Below, piece by piece: positions 43,726 to 52,422 of a DNA stretch of 53,531 bases. The DNA comes from Ruminococcus sp. (lineage in GTDB: Bacteria; Bacillota; Clostridia; Oscillospirales; Ruminococcaceae). The stretch covers positions 1 through 53,531 of the forward strand of contig JAFYFU010000007.1 of NCBI GenBank assembly GCA_017543595.1, given 5' to 3'. The notes under the pieces are model-generated. The model saw only the letters and a list, made by a program, of their open reading frames with translations. It was not told where the DNA came from and made no database searches. Made by a program: the position numbers and the translations under genes. Numbering within the stretch: position 1 is the first letter of the stretch; each line of letters begins with the position of its first letter.

Positions 43726-43796
43726 TAAACTAAGAAATATTCACTTTTCATATTTATCCTTTCTTTCTATCGCTGTATGCGCAAGTATCAGCGAAC

Positions 43797-43826
43797 GAAA
43801 AGCCGTAGTTTTACTGCGGCTTTTTG
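43797..43826 (+). terminator. Terminator of the ABC ATPase gene
   Basis: AGCCGTAG and CTGCGGCT form an imperfect stem with a TTTTA loop, followed by TTTTTG. It lies about 70 bases after the stop codon. Confidence 0.85.
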
Positions 43827-43939
43827 TTTTGCATAACAGAGGAAATTTTTGCCCCTTGAATCGGGAGAAAACGCAGTGCAGTGAACGAAGATTCAAGACT
43901 CAAACGGCAAAAATTGACGATTTTAAACAGGAGGTTTTA

Positions 43940-45223
43940 ATGGAATTAAAACAGTATTTTCAGGAACATAAACAGGAAATGGTTGATTTTCTGCGTGAAT
44001 TGATATCTGTCAGGAGCGTTCAGAATGAACCGTCAGAGGGATTCCCTTTCGGAAAAAAGCCTGCAAAAGCCCTGAATATCATGCTTGACAGGTGCAGGCA
44101 GGAGGGATTTGCCGTTGAAAATGTTGAAAACTATGTCGGTACGGCAGTTTTCAACAATGCGGAGTTGAAATTGGGGATACTCTGTCACCTTGATGTAGTT
44201 CCCGAAGGTGACGGCTGGACGGGCGACCCTTATGTACTGCGTTATGAACCTGATACCGACAAGCTTATCGGACGTGGGGCAATAGATGACAAAGGTCCTT
44301 CCGTTGCGGCATTTTTTGCTCTCAAAGCGATAAAAGATTTAAATATTAAATTAAAAAGCGGAGTACAGCTTATTTTCGGAACAAATGAGGAAAACGGTTC
44401 TGCCGACCTCGCATATTACAGGAAAAATCACGAATTTCCGCCTTGTGTATTCACTCCCGATGGGGAATACCCCGTTATAAACGGCGAAAAGGGTATGCTC
44501 AGAGTTTATTTTTCTGCGGATTTCAAAGATAACATAATTAACAGCATAAAGGCAGGGACGGTTATAAATGCAGTACCAAACAAATGCACAACAACCTGCG
44601 GTTTTGAGGCGTTTTTTTATGAGGGAAAATCCGCACACGCATCAACTCCAGAAAAGGGTGAAAACGCAATAACAAAATTTCTTGCGGAATACAGTAAAGA
44701 ATTTAACAATGAGTTATTGCTGAATCTTGCGGAATTATTCCCGCATAACGAATTTGACGGAAAATCCTGCGGACTTGGCTTTTCTGACGAAATATCGGGG
44801 AAAATGACCTGCGTGCTGTCCATGCTCAACACAGAAAACGGAAAGCTTAAAGGCGGAATAGATATAAGATTTCCTCTTGACAGGACAAAAGACGAAATAA
44901 TTAAAATATTAAAGGAAAAAATTGAAAGCGCAGGATTTGAGATAACTTCATACGAGGGCGCAGAGCCTCATATAACGGACGAAAACAGCCCCTTTGTACA
45001 GACGCTCCTGAACGTCTATGAGCGTGTAACGGGCGAAAAAGGATACTGTATAGCGATAGGCGGCGGTACTTATGTACATGAAATAGAGGGCGGTGTTGCA
45101 TTCGGTGCAGAGTTCCCCAATCAGGACGGAAATATGCACGGTGCAGACGAATTTATCACCCTTGAAAATCTCCTGAAAAATGCCGAAATAATGGCGGAAG
45201 CCATAATTGAAATATGCAAGTGA
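43940..45223 (+). CDS. pepV: M20 family dipeptidase PepV-like
   Basis: This 427-aa zinc peptidase cleaves dipeptides after import. Zinc and catalytic motifs are HLDVVPEGDGW (first His and Asp), GRGAIDDKGP (bridging Asp), TNEENGS (catalytic Glu) and a late GNMHGADE. The insertion domain of M20A dipeptidases is present. The ATG at 43940 has GGAGG 7 bases upstream. A bidirectional terminator follows. Confidence 0.93.
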   Translation: MELKQYFQEHKQEMVDFLRELISVRSVQNEPSEGFPFGKKPAKALNIMLDRCRQEGFAVENVENYVGTAVFNNAELKLGILCHLDVVPEGDGWTGDPYVLRYEPDTDKLIGRGAIDDKGPSVAAFFALKAIKDLNIKLKSGVQLIFGTNEENGSADLAYYRKNHEFPPCVFTPDGEYPVINGEKGMLRVYFSADFKDNIINSIKAGTVINAVPNKCTTTCGFEAFFYEGKSAHASTPEKGENAITKFLAEYSKEFNNELLLNLAELFPHNEFDGKSCGLGFSDEISGKMTCVLSMLNTENGKLKGGIDIRFPLDRTKDEIIKILKEKIESAGFEITSYEGAEPHITDENSPFVQTLLNVYERVTGEKGYCIAIGGGTYVHEIEGGVAFGAEFPNQDGNMHGADEFITLENLLKNAEIMAEAIIEICK

Positions 45224-45227
45224 CGAA

Positions 45228-45264
45228 AAAATCTCCCCATGACTTCATGAGGAGATTTATTTTT
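45228..45264. terminator. Bidirectional terminator after pepV
   Basis: AAATCTCC and GGAGATTT enclose CCATGACTTCATGA, which can pair further. T-rich runs follow on both strands, serving pepV and the convergent lipoprotein gene. Confidence 0.85.
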
Positions 45265-45706
45265 ACTCTGTAAAAGTATCATCGGTTTCAAGGGTTTCGA
45301 CAGTTTCGGTTTCGCCGTCCATGCCGTCAACAATATTTTCGCCTGCGTCCTGTGCGCCGTCAATGAGTTCATCGCCTGCGTTTTGTACCCCGTCAATGAT
45401 GTCTTTCCCCGCATCGCCAACGCCGTCAATAACGTCTTTACCTGCATCGCCCACACCGTCGGCAGCGTCTTTTATGTGATTGGAAACAGAATTTTTCTTG
45501 CTGTCGGTTACGCTCATATTGTTTTCGTTGCGCCGTCTTTCGTTGTCATCACTTGTAATTCTCTTGTCGTGGTCGTAGTCGTGGATATCGGTAGTTGAAA
45601 CGAAGCTTTCGTCTGTGTAGCTGTCGTTGTAGTTGTCCGCACCGCAGCTTGTAAACGAGGCGCAGACAGTGAGGAGAAGTGAAGTAACTATAAGTTTCCT
45701 GTTCAT
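45263..45706 (-). CDS. Lipoprotein with 11-residue amphipathic repeats
   Basis: This 147-aa exported protein has the lipobox-like FTSCG at about residues 18-22, giving a likely lipid-modified Cys. Residues about 84-130 hold four to five 11-residue repeats of the form DGVGDAGKDVI, a periodicity seen in group 3 LEA-like and other amphipathic helices. The N-terminal half is Asp/Asn-rich. It probably lies on the outer face of the membrane. Function is unknown. A cluster of DnaA-box-like motifs starts 75 bases upstream of its start codon. Confidence 0.75.
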   Translation of the reverse strand: MNRKLIVTSLLLTVCASFTSCGADNYNDSYTDESFVSTTDIHDYDHDKRITSDDNERRRNENNMSVTDSKKNSVSNHIKDAADGVGDAGKDVIDGVGDAGKDIIDGVQNAGDELIDGAQDAGENIVDGMDGETETVETLETDDTFTE

Positions 45707-45781
45707 AAAAATACCGTCCTTTTAAGGGATTTATTGCAGATTCTCCGCAATATGAGGTTATTATTGACAGTATTTTTAAAT

Positions 45782-45861
45782 TTATCCGCATATAATTAAA
45801 ATTAAGTTTTCAACAGCTTTCAACAGAGTTTTCAACAGTCAGTGGAAAGAGGTGTTGAAAA
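45782..45861. promoter_or_regulatory. Off-origin cluster of DnaA-box-like motifs
   Basis: TTTTCAACA occurs at 45807 and 45829, CTTTCAACA at 45817, and the inverse TGTTGAAAA at 45853. TTATCCGCA, one base from the classic box, lies at 45782. All fall within 80 bases of intergenic DNA between the lipoprotein gene and the CPBP protease gene. The spacing of 10-12 bases resembles the origin array. Confidence 0.65.
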
Positions 45862-45866
45862 CTTAA

Positions 45867-46508
45867 TCAGAGCATAAATGCAAGCAAATCCCAGTACATA
45901 TGCAATATTATCGGGACAAGCAGATTTTTCGTCTTTATGAAAGAATACGAGAATATAACGCTTAAAAGTATTATCTGTATAAATCCGCCCGAAACGATAT
46001 TTGCAAGCAGTACGCCTTTTACTGACCATATAGGGAAATGTATCAAAAGAAACATTACAGCATTTATTCCTATTGAAAGATATTGATTTTTTTCGGTATA
46101 GGTTGAATTGAGAAGCCAGCCACGGAAAACAGTTTCTTCCGTGACACCAACGAAAAGCACTATTATGATACTGTGTACTCCGAAACTTTCATTTATGGCA
46201 ATTTTTCCGTTTGTGCGGTATGAATTTATGAGTATGAAAACGGAAAATACTGCGATTACGGGAAGGAGTTTCAGCCACGGAATTTTCAATCCGAAAATGT
46301 TTTCTTTCTTAACAAACATGGAATCATTGTATTTGCCAATAAGAATCCATGCAGGAACAAACCATATCAGCGTTTTTATTATTTCTTTTAATATTTGTGC
46401 GGTTATCGGGTTGATGTCAGAGAATAAATCTGAAAAAAGGATTGTTCTTACAGTCCATATTGCATAGAATACAACGACATATATGGTAAGTGCAAGTTTT
46501 TTCCGCAT
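45867..46508 (-). CDS. CPBP family intramembrane glutamic endopeptidase
   Basis: This 213-aa polytopic protein is of the CAAX protease/bacteriocin-processing (Abi) family. Motif 1 EETVFRG supplies the catalytic Glu pair, motif 2 is the His in LLIHFP, and motif 3 is HMYWDL near the C-terminus. Six to seven helices are predicted. The ATG at 46508 has GGTGAT before it; an in-frame ATG at 46535 is possible. Relatives act in peptide maturation, self-immunity or membrane protein degradation. Confidence 0.87.
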   Translation of the reverse strand: MRKKLALTIYVVVFYAIWTVRTILFSDLFSDINPITAQILKEIIKTLIWFVPAWILIGKYNDSMFVKKENIFGLKIPWLKLLPVIAVFSVFILINSYRTNGKIAINESFGVHSIIIVLFVGVTEETVFRGWLLNSTYTEKNQYLSIGINAVMFLLIHFPIWSVKGVLLANIVSGGFIQIILLSVIFSYSFIKTKNLLVPIILHMYWDLLAFML

Positions 46509-46567
46509 AGTATCACCAGCCTTGTTATATTGCATGACCCTGCCGAAAAATCAGCAGGGTCACAATA

Positions 46568-49500
46568 TTATTTTTTCTTTTTCTTCTTTTTGGGTTTGTC
46601 TGATTCGTCTTCCGAAACATCGTCATTATCCGAACCGCTGTCGGAATCATCGTCAGAATCTTCGGGAGTTTCGGTATTTTCCGAATTGTCTTTTGTTTCT
46701 TCTTTTTTGTCCTCTTTATCTTCTTCTTTTTTCTTCTGTGATTTGAGAATCTGAACTTTTTTGTTATTGTCTGCGGATTCTTCTGTGGGAGGGAGACCCT
46801 GTTTCATGCGGTCACGCATTTTTCTTTCAGCTTCCCAAACTTTGTCATTCTTTTTGTCATAGAGGTAGAAAAGAACAAGTACGGCTATGCCGATGAGGAG
46901 AGTAACAATTCCCATATTGAATCCGGGAGGAGAATAAGTCATTGAGACAGTGTGTTCTCCGGGGGTAAGCCTTAAACCTATCATGGCATTGAGAATAACA
47001 ACAACGCCTGTATCGCCTTCTATGTTGTTTTTAGCGAGTTTGGAACCATCATCTTTTATTGTGTCCGTAAAGAGGTTGTCAACTTTCTTTCCGTCAACCT
47101 TGATAGTCCAGCCCGGTTCATAGGGTATGGAAGTATAGAGAATCTGACCTTCTTCTGCGGTAACAGTACCCTCAATGTGGTCGTCCTTGAACTTGTCCAA
47201 GTTTATGTTCATGGGTGAGGATTTGAGTTTCTGTATGTCTTCGTGGAAAGCATCATAATCAAGCTGATAGAACTGGAAATCCTTAATCATGATATATTCA
47301 TTGTTTCCCGTCTTGTCAATCTGTCTTATGGTAAGTCTTACTTCGATATCCGTTCCGGGTTCAAATTTGCCGAGATTTACGATAGAATATTCATATCCGT
47401 CAAAGTAACCGCCCATTCCCTTATGGTTTATAAAGTTTCCGTTTTCGTCCTTTTCGGTTGAGAGCCATACATTTGCGCCCTTCTGGTTGTCGGATTTGAG
47501 GAACATATAGATGCAGTCATTGTTTTCGGCAGTCAAATGGAGATTTACGGTCGGGTCACCTGCCTGAGCATTTGCATTGTAGCAGTGCTGTCCGTTGTAG
47601 TCAGATTCCCAGCATTCTTTCATTTCAACTTCGGGGTCAGGGAGTCTGACAAAATAAGCCTTTGGTTCAAGTGCGCCCGAATAATCGGGTGTACTGCCTG
47701 TCATACTGCTCATGAAATTGTTCATGCTGTTGAAGGGGTTGTCGTTTCCGAGGAAGCTGAGTTTAAGGATATCATCATCAGCCATGAAAGCTATCGGGAG
47801 AGCATCGGGATTTTCGTATACATCGAGGTCGGCTTCTTCACCGCCGAGATTTATATATTTTGTTGAGAAAACCTTGTTGTAGTACGGGCTTAACAGTGAT
47901 TTCTGTCCCGAAATATTCTTGTTCGGGTCATTCAGAACGTACTTTATGCCGAGGAGAGAGTCCGCAACGGGTGTATTTCCGTCATATCTTGTTTCATAGC
48001 TCTTTGTTGAATATCCGAGAGTTTCGATGAATCTCAGGATTCTTGTATTCATGACGGAGCTTGAATGTGAAAGACCTTTAAGTCCCCATGCCTGATTGTC
48101 GTTTACGTTACGGAAGAAAGTTTTTTCTGTTCGGTAAAGACTGTTGTCATATTCTTCAAGTTGTTTTGTGACATTCGGGGCATATTTTACCATGTCATAG
48201 GTTTTGTGTTCGGAATAATAAACTTCCTTGTGGATTTTCCAGAAAGTATCGTAGGTATTATATCCTGCCTCAAAGAAAACAACTGCCGCAAGTGCAACGG
48301 AAATCATATTCTTTGTCTTGATTTTCTTGGCATTTGAATATAAATACACGATAATAAGATAAATTGCCGCAAGGACAAGACCAAAGGCAAGAGTTCCGAG
48401 CCAGAGGCGTTTCCATTCCTCGCCGTTGTATGTTTCGGTGGTGGTATAGGGGAATTTCGCAACATACTGATACTTTGTCTCATTGTATTCAAAAGAGGGC
48501 ATTTTCGCCTCAAAGAGAAATACAAGTATGGCAAGAACGGCAAATATTCCGCCGAGACTTTTTGAAGAAACCTTATATGCACCGAGTTTCGCAAATATAT
48601 CCGCAGCCATTGCAACGAGTATGAACGAAACAAGGAAAGAATATCTGTAAGGGAGCCAGTTGGGGTCTTGTCCGCCGTGCCACATCATGTTTACGGGCTT
48701 GATGTACATACTTATGAACATGACAAAGAGAAGTGCGCCGTAGCCTATTTTCTTTCTGAGCTTTATTTCCCTGTTTATGAAATAAAGTGGTGCAAGACAG
48801 GCTGAAAGCACACCGCAGTATATTTCGGGTCTGCCGTAGAGTTTCGTACCCGTATCAACGTTTACGGAGTAATACTGGTCGGGGAGCAGACAGGGGATAA
48901 GTTCAATCGGGTTGAACATGGTCTTGAATGAATAATCGGGCTTTGAGAAATTGAATTTACCGAGGGCAAGTGCATTGTATACGGGCATTATCATGATATA
49001 ACTGCACAGCAGGACGGTAATTGTTGCGATTATCATAGTGCCGATTGTTGTCGCATATTCGGTGATATTCCTGAATTTGCGGCTTGTGCCTGCAAAGAGA
49101 TAGTACACGAAATAGAGTGCAACAAAGATGGCAACCATGAATCCGATATAGAAGTTTGCTATAAACATTATTGAAAGCGGAATTATATAGTTGATTTTTC
49201 TTCCGTCATCAACAAGGTATTCAACGCCGAGAATTATAAGCGGCAGATATGCAGGACCGTCAACCCACATTGGGTCAATGAGCTGTATAACGGAATATGC
49301 CATAAGTGCGTACATTGTTGAGAATATTACCGACTGCAAGGGCGGAACATTCTTTGATTTCTGAGCATATACGCAGAAAGCCGTGCCTGCCGTGCCGATT
49401 TTGCAGAGCTGCATTATCATAAGGCTTTCAAGCAGGAAAGACCTCGGCAGAAGTATTACAATAAAAGTGAACGGGCTTGCGAGATAGTATCCTATTACGC

Positions 49501-49792
49501 CCTGAAAACCTCCCGAAAGGTTTCTCGCCCAGCTGTAAAGGGCTGTTCGTCCCTCCCAGAAGCACCTGCGGATATTTTCAAAGTAATAGACATACTGACC
49601 GTTAAGGTCAAGGGTGAGAACCGAACGTGTGCCGAACGGGTAGACCCTGAAAAATGCGTAGGCTATGAGTCCGAGAAGTGCAGGTATAAGGAAGGCTGCG
49701 ATATAGTAGAGCGGTCTGTATTTGACATATGCTCTTATCGGCTCAACGCTTACGGCTGCATGGGACTTTGAGCCTGCTTTGGACTTAGACAA
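46568..49792 (-). CDS. yfhO: YfhO family membrane protein
   Basis: This is a 1074-aa GT-C-like polytopic membrane protein. About a dozen helices lie in the first 530 residues, with conserved loops such as DLNGQYVYYF. A large extracytoplasmic domain (about 530-970) is followed by a final helix near 980-1000 and a charged tail of Glu/Asp/Ser ending in poly-Lys. YfhO proteins take part in glycosylation of cell-envelope polymers such as lipoteichoic acid, using lipid-linked sugars. The start is TTG with GAGGAGG 7 bases upstream, and its own promoter at 49829-49857 diverges from the flippase. The acidic then basic tail is unusual in length. Confidence 0.9.
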   Translation of the reverse strand: MSKSKAGSKSHAAVSVEPIRAYVKYRPLYYIAAFLIPALLGLIAYAFFRVYPFGTRSVLTLDLNGQYVYYFENIRRCFWEGRTALYSWARNLSGGFQGVIGYYLASPFTFIVILLPRSFLLESLMIMQLCKIGTAGTAFCVYAQKSKNVPPLQSVIFSTMYALMAYSVIQLIDPMWVDGPAYLPLIILGVEYLVDDGRKINYIIPLSIMFIANFYIGFMVAIFVALYFVYYLFAGTSRKFRNITEYATTIGTMIIATITVLLCSYIMIMPVYNALALGKFNFSKPDYSFKTMFNPIELIPCLLPDQYYSVNVDTGTKLYGRPEIYCGVLSACLAPLYFINREIKLRKKIGYGALLFVMFISMYIKPVNMMWHGGQDPNWLPYRYSFLVSFILVAMAADIFAKLGAYKVSSKSLGGIFAVLAILVFLFEAKMPSFEYNETKYQYVAKFPYTTTETYNGEEWKRLWLGTLAFGLVLAAIYLIIVYLYSNAKKIKTKNMISVALAAVVFFEAGYNTYDTFWKIHKEVYYSEHKTYDMVKYAPNVTKQLEEYDNSLYRTEKTFFRNVNDNQAWGLKGLSHSSSVMNTRILRFIETLGYSTKSYETRYDGNTPVADSLLGIKYVLNDPNKNISGQKSLLSPYYNKVFSTKYINLGGEEADLDVYENPDALPIAFMADDDILKLSFLGNDNPFNSMNNFMSSMTGSTPDYSGALEPKAYFVRLPDPEVEMKECWESDYNGQHCYNANAQAGDPTVNLHLTAENNDCIYMFLKSDNQKGANVWLSTEKDENGNFINHKGMGGYFDGYEYSIVNLGKFEPGTDIEVRLTIRQIDKTGNNEYIMIKDFQFYQLDYDAFHEDIQKLKSSPMNINLDKFKDDHIEGTVTAEEGQILYTSIPYEPGWTIKVDGKKVDNLFTDTIKDDGSKLAKNNIEGDTGVVVILNAMIGLRLTPGEHTVSMTYSPPGFNMGIVTLLIGIAVLVLFYLYDKKNDKVWEAERKMRDRMKQGLPPTEESADNNKKVQILKSQKKKEEDKEDKKEETKDNSENTETPEDSDDDSDSGSDNDDVSEDESDKPKKKKKKK

Positions 49793-49828
49793 TGTTTTTC
49801 CTCCTCTTATTTAAAATCGCTGACTTCT

Positions 49829-49857
49829 ATTATACTATACTTTTTCAGCAATTTCAA
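49829..49857 (-). promoter_or_regulatory. Sigma-A promoter of yfhO
   Basis: On the minus strand TTGAAA, a 17-base spacer and TATAAT lie about 37 bases before the TTG start at 49792. Confidence 0.85.
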
Positions 49858-49932
49858 GGGGGTGACAAAAATTTTTTTTAACAAGGCTGTTTGTGCATTT
49901 ATTGGATTCTGTCGGATTTTTTAAAAAAACAG

Positions 49933-49961
49933 GTGACAAATATAAAAACTTGTGTTATAAT
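49933..49961 (+). promoter_or_regulatory. Sigma-A promoter of the flippase gene
   Basis: GTGACA (49933), a 17-base spacer and TATAAT (49956-49961) lie about 30 bases before the ATG at 49992. It diverges from the yfhO promoter about 75 bases away. Confidence 0.78.
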
Positions 49962-49991
49962 ATAGTCAAGTATTATATCGGAGATGAAAAA

Positions 49992-51422
49992 ATGAACAAA
50001 TACAAAAAGCTTGCTTTTAATACCGTAATTTTTGCCATAGGTACTTTCGGGTCAAAAATTCTTGTCATACTCCTCACGAATCTCTATACAAAAAATATAT
50101 CGACTGACGGAATGAGCGACAAGGATTTGCTTGATACAATGCTTCTGTTTCTTCAGCCTGTGTTTACTTTTGCGTTGCAGGAATATCTCATAAGGTTCGG
50201 ACTTGACAACAATTATGACAAAAGGGAAGTTTTCACGACATCTTTCTGCATGACGGCAGTCGGAATGATTGCATCTGCGGGGGTTATACCTCTCTTGGGG
50301 CTGATACATTTTTTCGGCTTTATAAACGGCTATACGCTTATTTTAATCATATACCTGAGTACGTCCTCGCTGAGAATGTTGTTTGCCCAGTTTGTGCGTT
50401 CGAGGGATATGGTAAAATTATTTTCTCTTGACGGAATAATTGCAACCCTTACGCTTTTTATATTCAATGTATTGTTTATATCATATGCTCATCTCGGAGT
50501 AAAAGGCAGTATGTATGCGGTAATACTTTCTGATTTCTGTTCCTGTGTTTTTCTTTTTATAGTGGGCGGTCTGCATAAATTCATAGGTAAAAAATATTTA
50601 AGCAAAGAACTTGCGAAAACAATGCTTAAATTTTCCCTGCCCCTTATCCCGACAATAGTTATGTGGGCTATAACAAGCCTTTCGGACAGACTTTTCATAC
50701 GCTATATGACAAGCGACAGGGCTGAACTCGGAGCAGGTCCTGCGGGACTTTACGCTGTTGCGAACAAGATTCCAAATCTCATATCAATGGTTTCGACCAT
50801 ATTTTTTCAGGCGTGGAATATGTCGGCAATAACCGAGAATGAATCCGATGACAGGAGCATATTCTATGAAAAGGTGTATTCCGCATATGAGGCGATGCTT
50901 TTTATTGCCTCGGCTTTTCTGATACTGTTTGCAAAGCCTGTAAGCTCGATAATAGCCAATTCAAGCACATACAGCGAGTACGGGACGGTATATGTCTATA
51001 CGCCCGTCCTTATAATTTCCGTAATTTTCACCTGTCTCAACCAGTTTCTCGGAAGTGTGTACTCGGCGACAAAGCACACGAAAAATTCGTTCTGGACTGC
51101 GCTTATTGCCTGCTGTGTGAATCTTTTCATGAATTTCATGCTTATTCCCGAATGGGGCATACAGGGGGCATCTGTTGCCACTTTCCTGAGCTATTACATA
51201 TGTTTCTGGGTGAGAATGATAGATGCAAGGTATTATGTTCCCTTTAATTTCAGCAAGGAAAAATCAATACTGAACACGGTTCTTCTGCTTGAAATGAGCC
51301 GTCTTATAATATTTGACTGCAACAATTGTTTCCTCCGAATGGCTATAATCACAGCCGCAGTCTGCGGTATAAATTTCCGTTCCCTGCTTTCAACCGTTCA
51401 GAAAATCCTCAGAAAAAGTTAG
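49992..51422 (+). CDS. Oligosaccharide flippase-like (MOP superfamily) protein
   Basis: This is a 476-aa polytopic protein with about 12-14 helices, similar to Wzx-type polysaccharide transporters. The N-terminus NTVIFAIGTFGSKILVILLTNLYT and the central FSLPLIPTIVMWAITSLSDRLFI are the expected family blocks. It probably exports lipid-linked sugar units for the envelope, in keeping with divergent yfhO. The ATG at 49992 has GGAGATG before it; an in-frame upstream extension lacks a site. The next gene starts 31 bases later. Confidence 0.88.
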   Translation: MNKYKKLAFNTVIFAIGTFGSKILVILLTNLYTKNISTDGMSDKDLLDTMLLFLQPVFTFALQEYLIRFGLDNNYDKREVFTTSFCMTAVGMIASAGVIPLLGLIHFFGFINGYTLILIIYLSTSSLRMLFAQFVRSRDMVKLFSLDGIIATLTLFIFNVLFISYAHLGVKGSMYAVILSDFCSCVFLFIVGGLHKFIGKKYLSKELAKTMLKFSLPLIPTIVMWAITSLSDRLFIRYMTSDRAELGAGPAGLYAVANKIPNLISMVSTIFFQAWNMSAITENESDDRSIFYEKVYSAYEAMLFIASAFLILFAKPVSSIIANSSTYSEYGTVYVYTPVLIISVIFTCLNQFLGSVYSATKHTKNSFWTALIACCVNLFMNFMLIPEWGIQGASVATFLSYYICFWVRMIDARYYVPFNFSKEKSILNTVLLLEMSRLIIFDCNNCFLRMAIITAAVCGINFRSLLSTVQKILRKS

Positions 51423-51453
51423 TTTTATCAAAAATATCATCATGGAGGTACTT

Positions 51454-52374
51454 ATGAATATAGAACTTAACAGAATAAACGATGAAATCCGTGAGAGTGC
51501 TTCTGAATTTGTCCTTGCGACAAATGAAGCATATATGTATCATCTTGAAAGAATAGTCGACAATATAGAAAAAAATAAAAACGAAAAGCCCGTAATACTT
51601 CTTTCAGGTCCTTCAGGTTCGGGAAAAACCACCACGGCTTTCATGATACAGAAAATACTCAACGAAAGAGGCTGTACAACACATACTCTCTCAATGGATA
51701 ATTATTTCTGTCCGCTGACGGAAGAAGAAAAAGAACTTGCTGCCCTCGGAAAAGCCGACCTTGAATCACCCGACCGTGTTGACAAAGTTCTCCTTAATGA
51801 ACAGATAGAGGCAATAGAAAAGTGCCTGCCCGTTGAGATACCGAAATATAATTTTGCGGAATCATGCCGTGACAAATCTGAAATGACACTCACACGAAAA
51901 GAAGGGGAAATCGTTATCTTTGAAGGCATACACGCCCTGAATCCCAATGTTGTAACCGTTCCCGACAGCCGTCTGTGCAAAATTTACGTAAGTGTCAGAA
52001 CGAGAGTAACCTGTGATGACATAATTCTTCACCCCTCGAAAGTAAGGCTTATGCGCCGTATGATAAGAGATAAATTCTTCCGCAAGCGTTCTCTCAGGGA
52101 AACAATGAATATGTTTGCAAGCGTTGAAAACGGTGAAAACAAGTATATCATGCCTTACAAGCACCGTTCGGATTATGATATAGATACTTTCATGCCGTAT
52201 GAAATAAATATATATAAGGATTTGCTCATAAATCAGGTCAGGGAACTGGGAGATATCCCCGAACTGGCAGATGTAAACAAAGTCCTTGAAGCGGCTGAAA
52301 GCCTTGACCGTTCGCTTGTACCTGCCGATTCCCTCATAAGGGAATTTATCGGTGACGGACAGTTTAAATATTAA
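51454..52374 (+). CDS. Uridine kinase-like nucleoside kinase
   Basis: This 306-aa P-loop kinase is related to Udk and phosphoribulokinase. Walker A is GPSGSGKTT at about 51-59, DNYF follows as in uridine kinases, and IFEGIHALNP is the Walker B/substrate region. An N-terminal extension of about 45 aa and a C-terminal part differ from short Udk. It should phosphorylate a nucleoside or small alcohol; the substrate is unsure. The ATG has GGAGG 7 bases upstream. Confidence 0.85.
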   Translation: MNIELNRINDEIRESASEFVLATNEAYMYHLERIVDNIEKNKNEKPVILLSGPSGSGKTTTAFMIQKILNERGCTTHTLSMDNYFCPLTEEEKELAALGKADLESPDRVDKVLLNEQIEAIEKCLPVEIPKYNFAESCRDKSEMTLTRKEGEIVIFEGIHALNPNVVTVPDSRLCKIYVSVRTRVTCDDIILHPSKVRLMRRMIRDKFFRKRSLRETMNMFASVENGENKYIMPYKHRSDYDIDTFMPYEINIYKDLLINQVRELGDIPELADVNKVLEAAESLDRSLVPADSLIREFIGDGQFKY

Positions 52375-52422
52375 TTTGAAATAAAAAATTATCAAGAGGA
52401 AGATTTTAAATAGGAGGTCAAA

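Noticed and set aside
44122-44156. TGTTGAAAA and TTTTCAACA in pepV, and another at 42385 in the pseudouridine synthase gene
   Set aside because: They are isolated motifs within coding sequence, explained by codons such as Val-Glu-Asn and Phe-Asn-Asn; no cluster and no intergenic location.
46544-46573. GACCCTGC/GCAGGGTC hairpin as the yfhO terminator
   Set aside because: The stem is good, but on the minus strand no T-run follows; the T-rich stretch lies on the other side and is the poly-Lys coding end.
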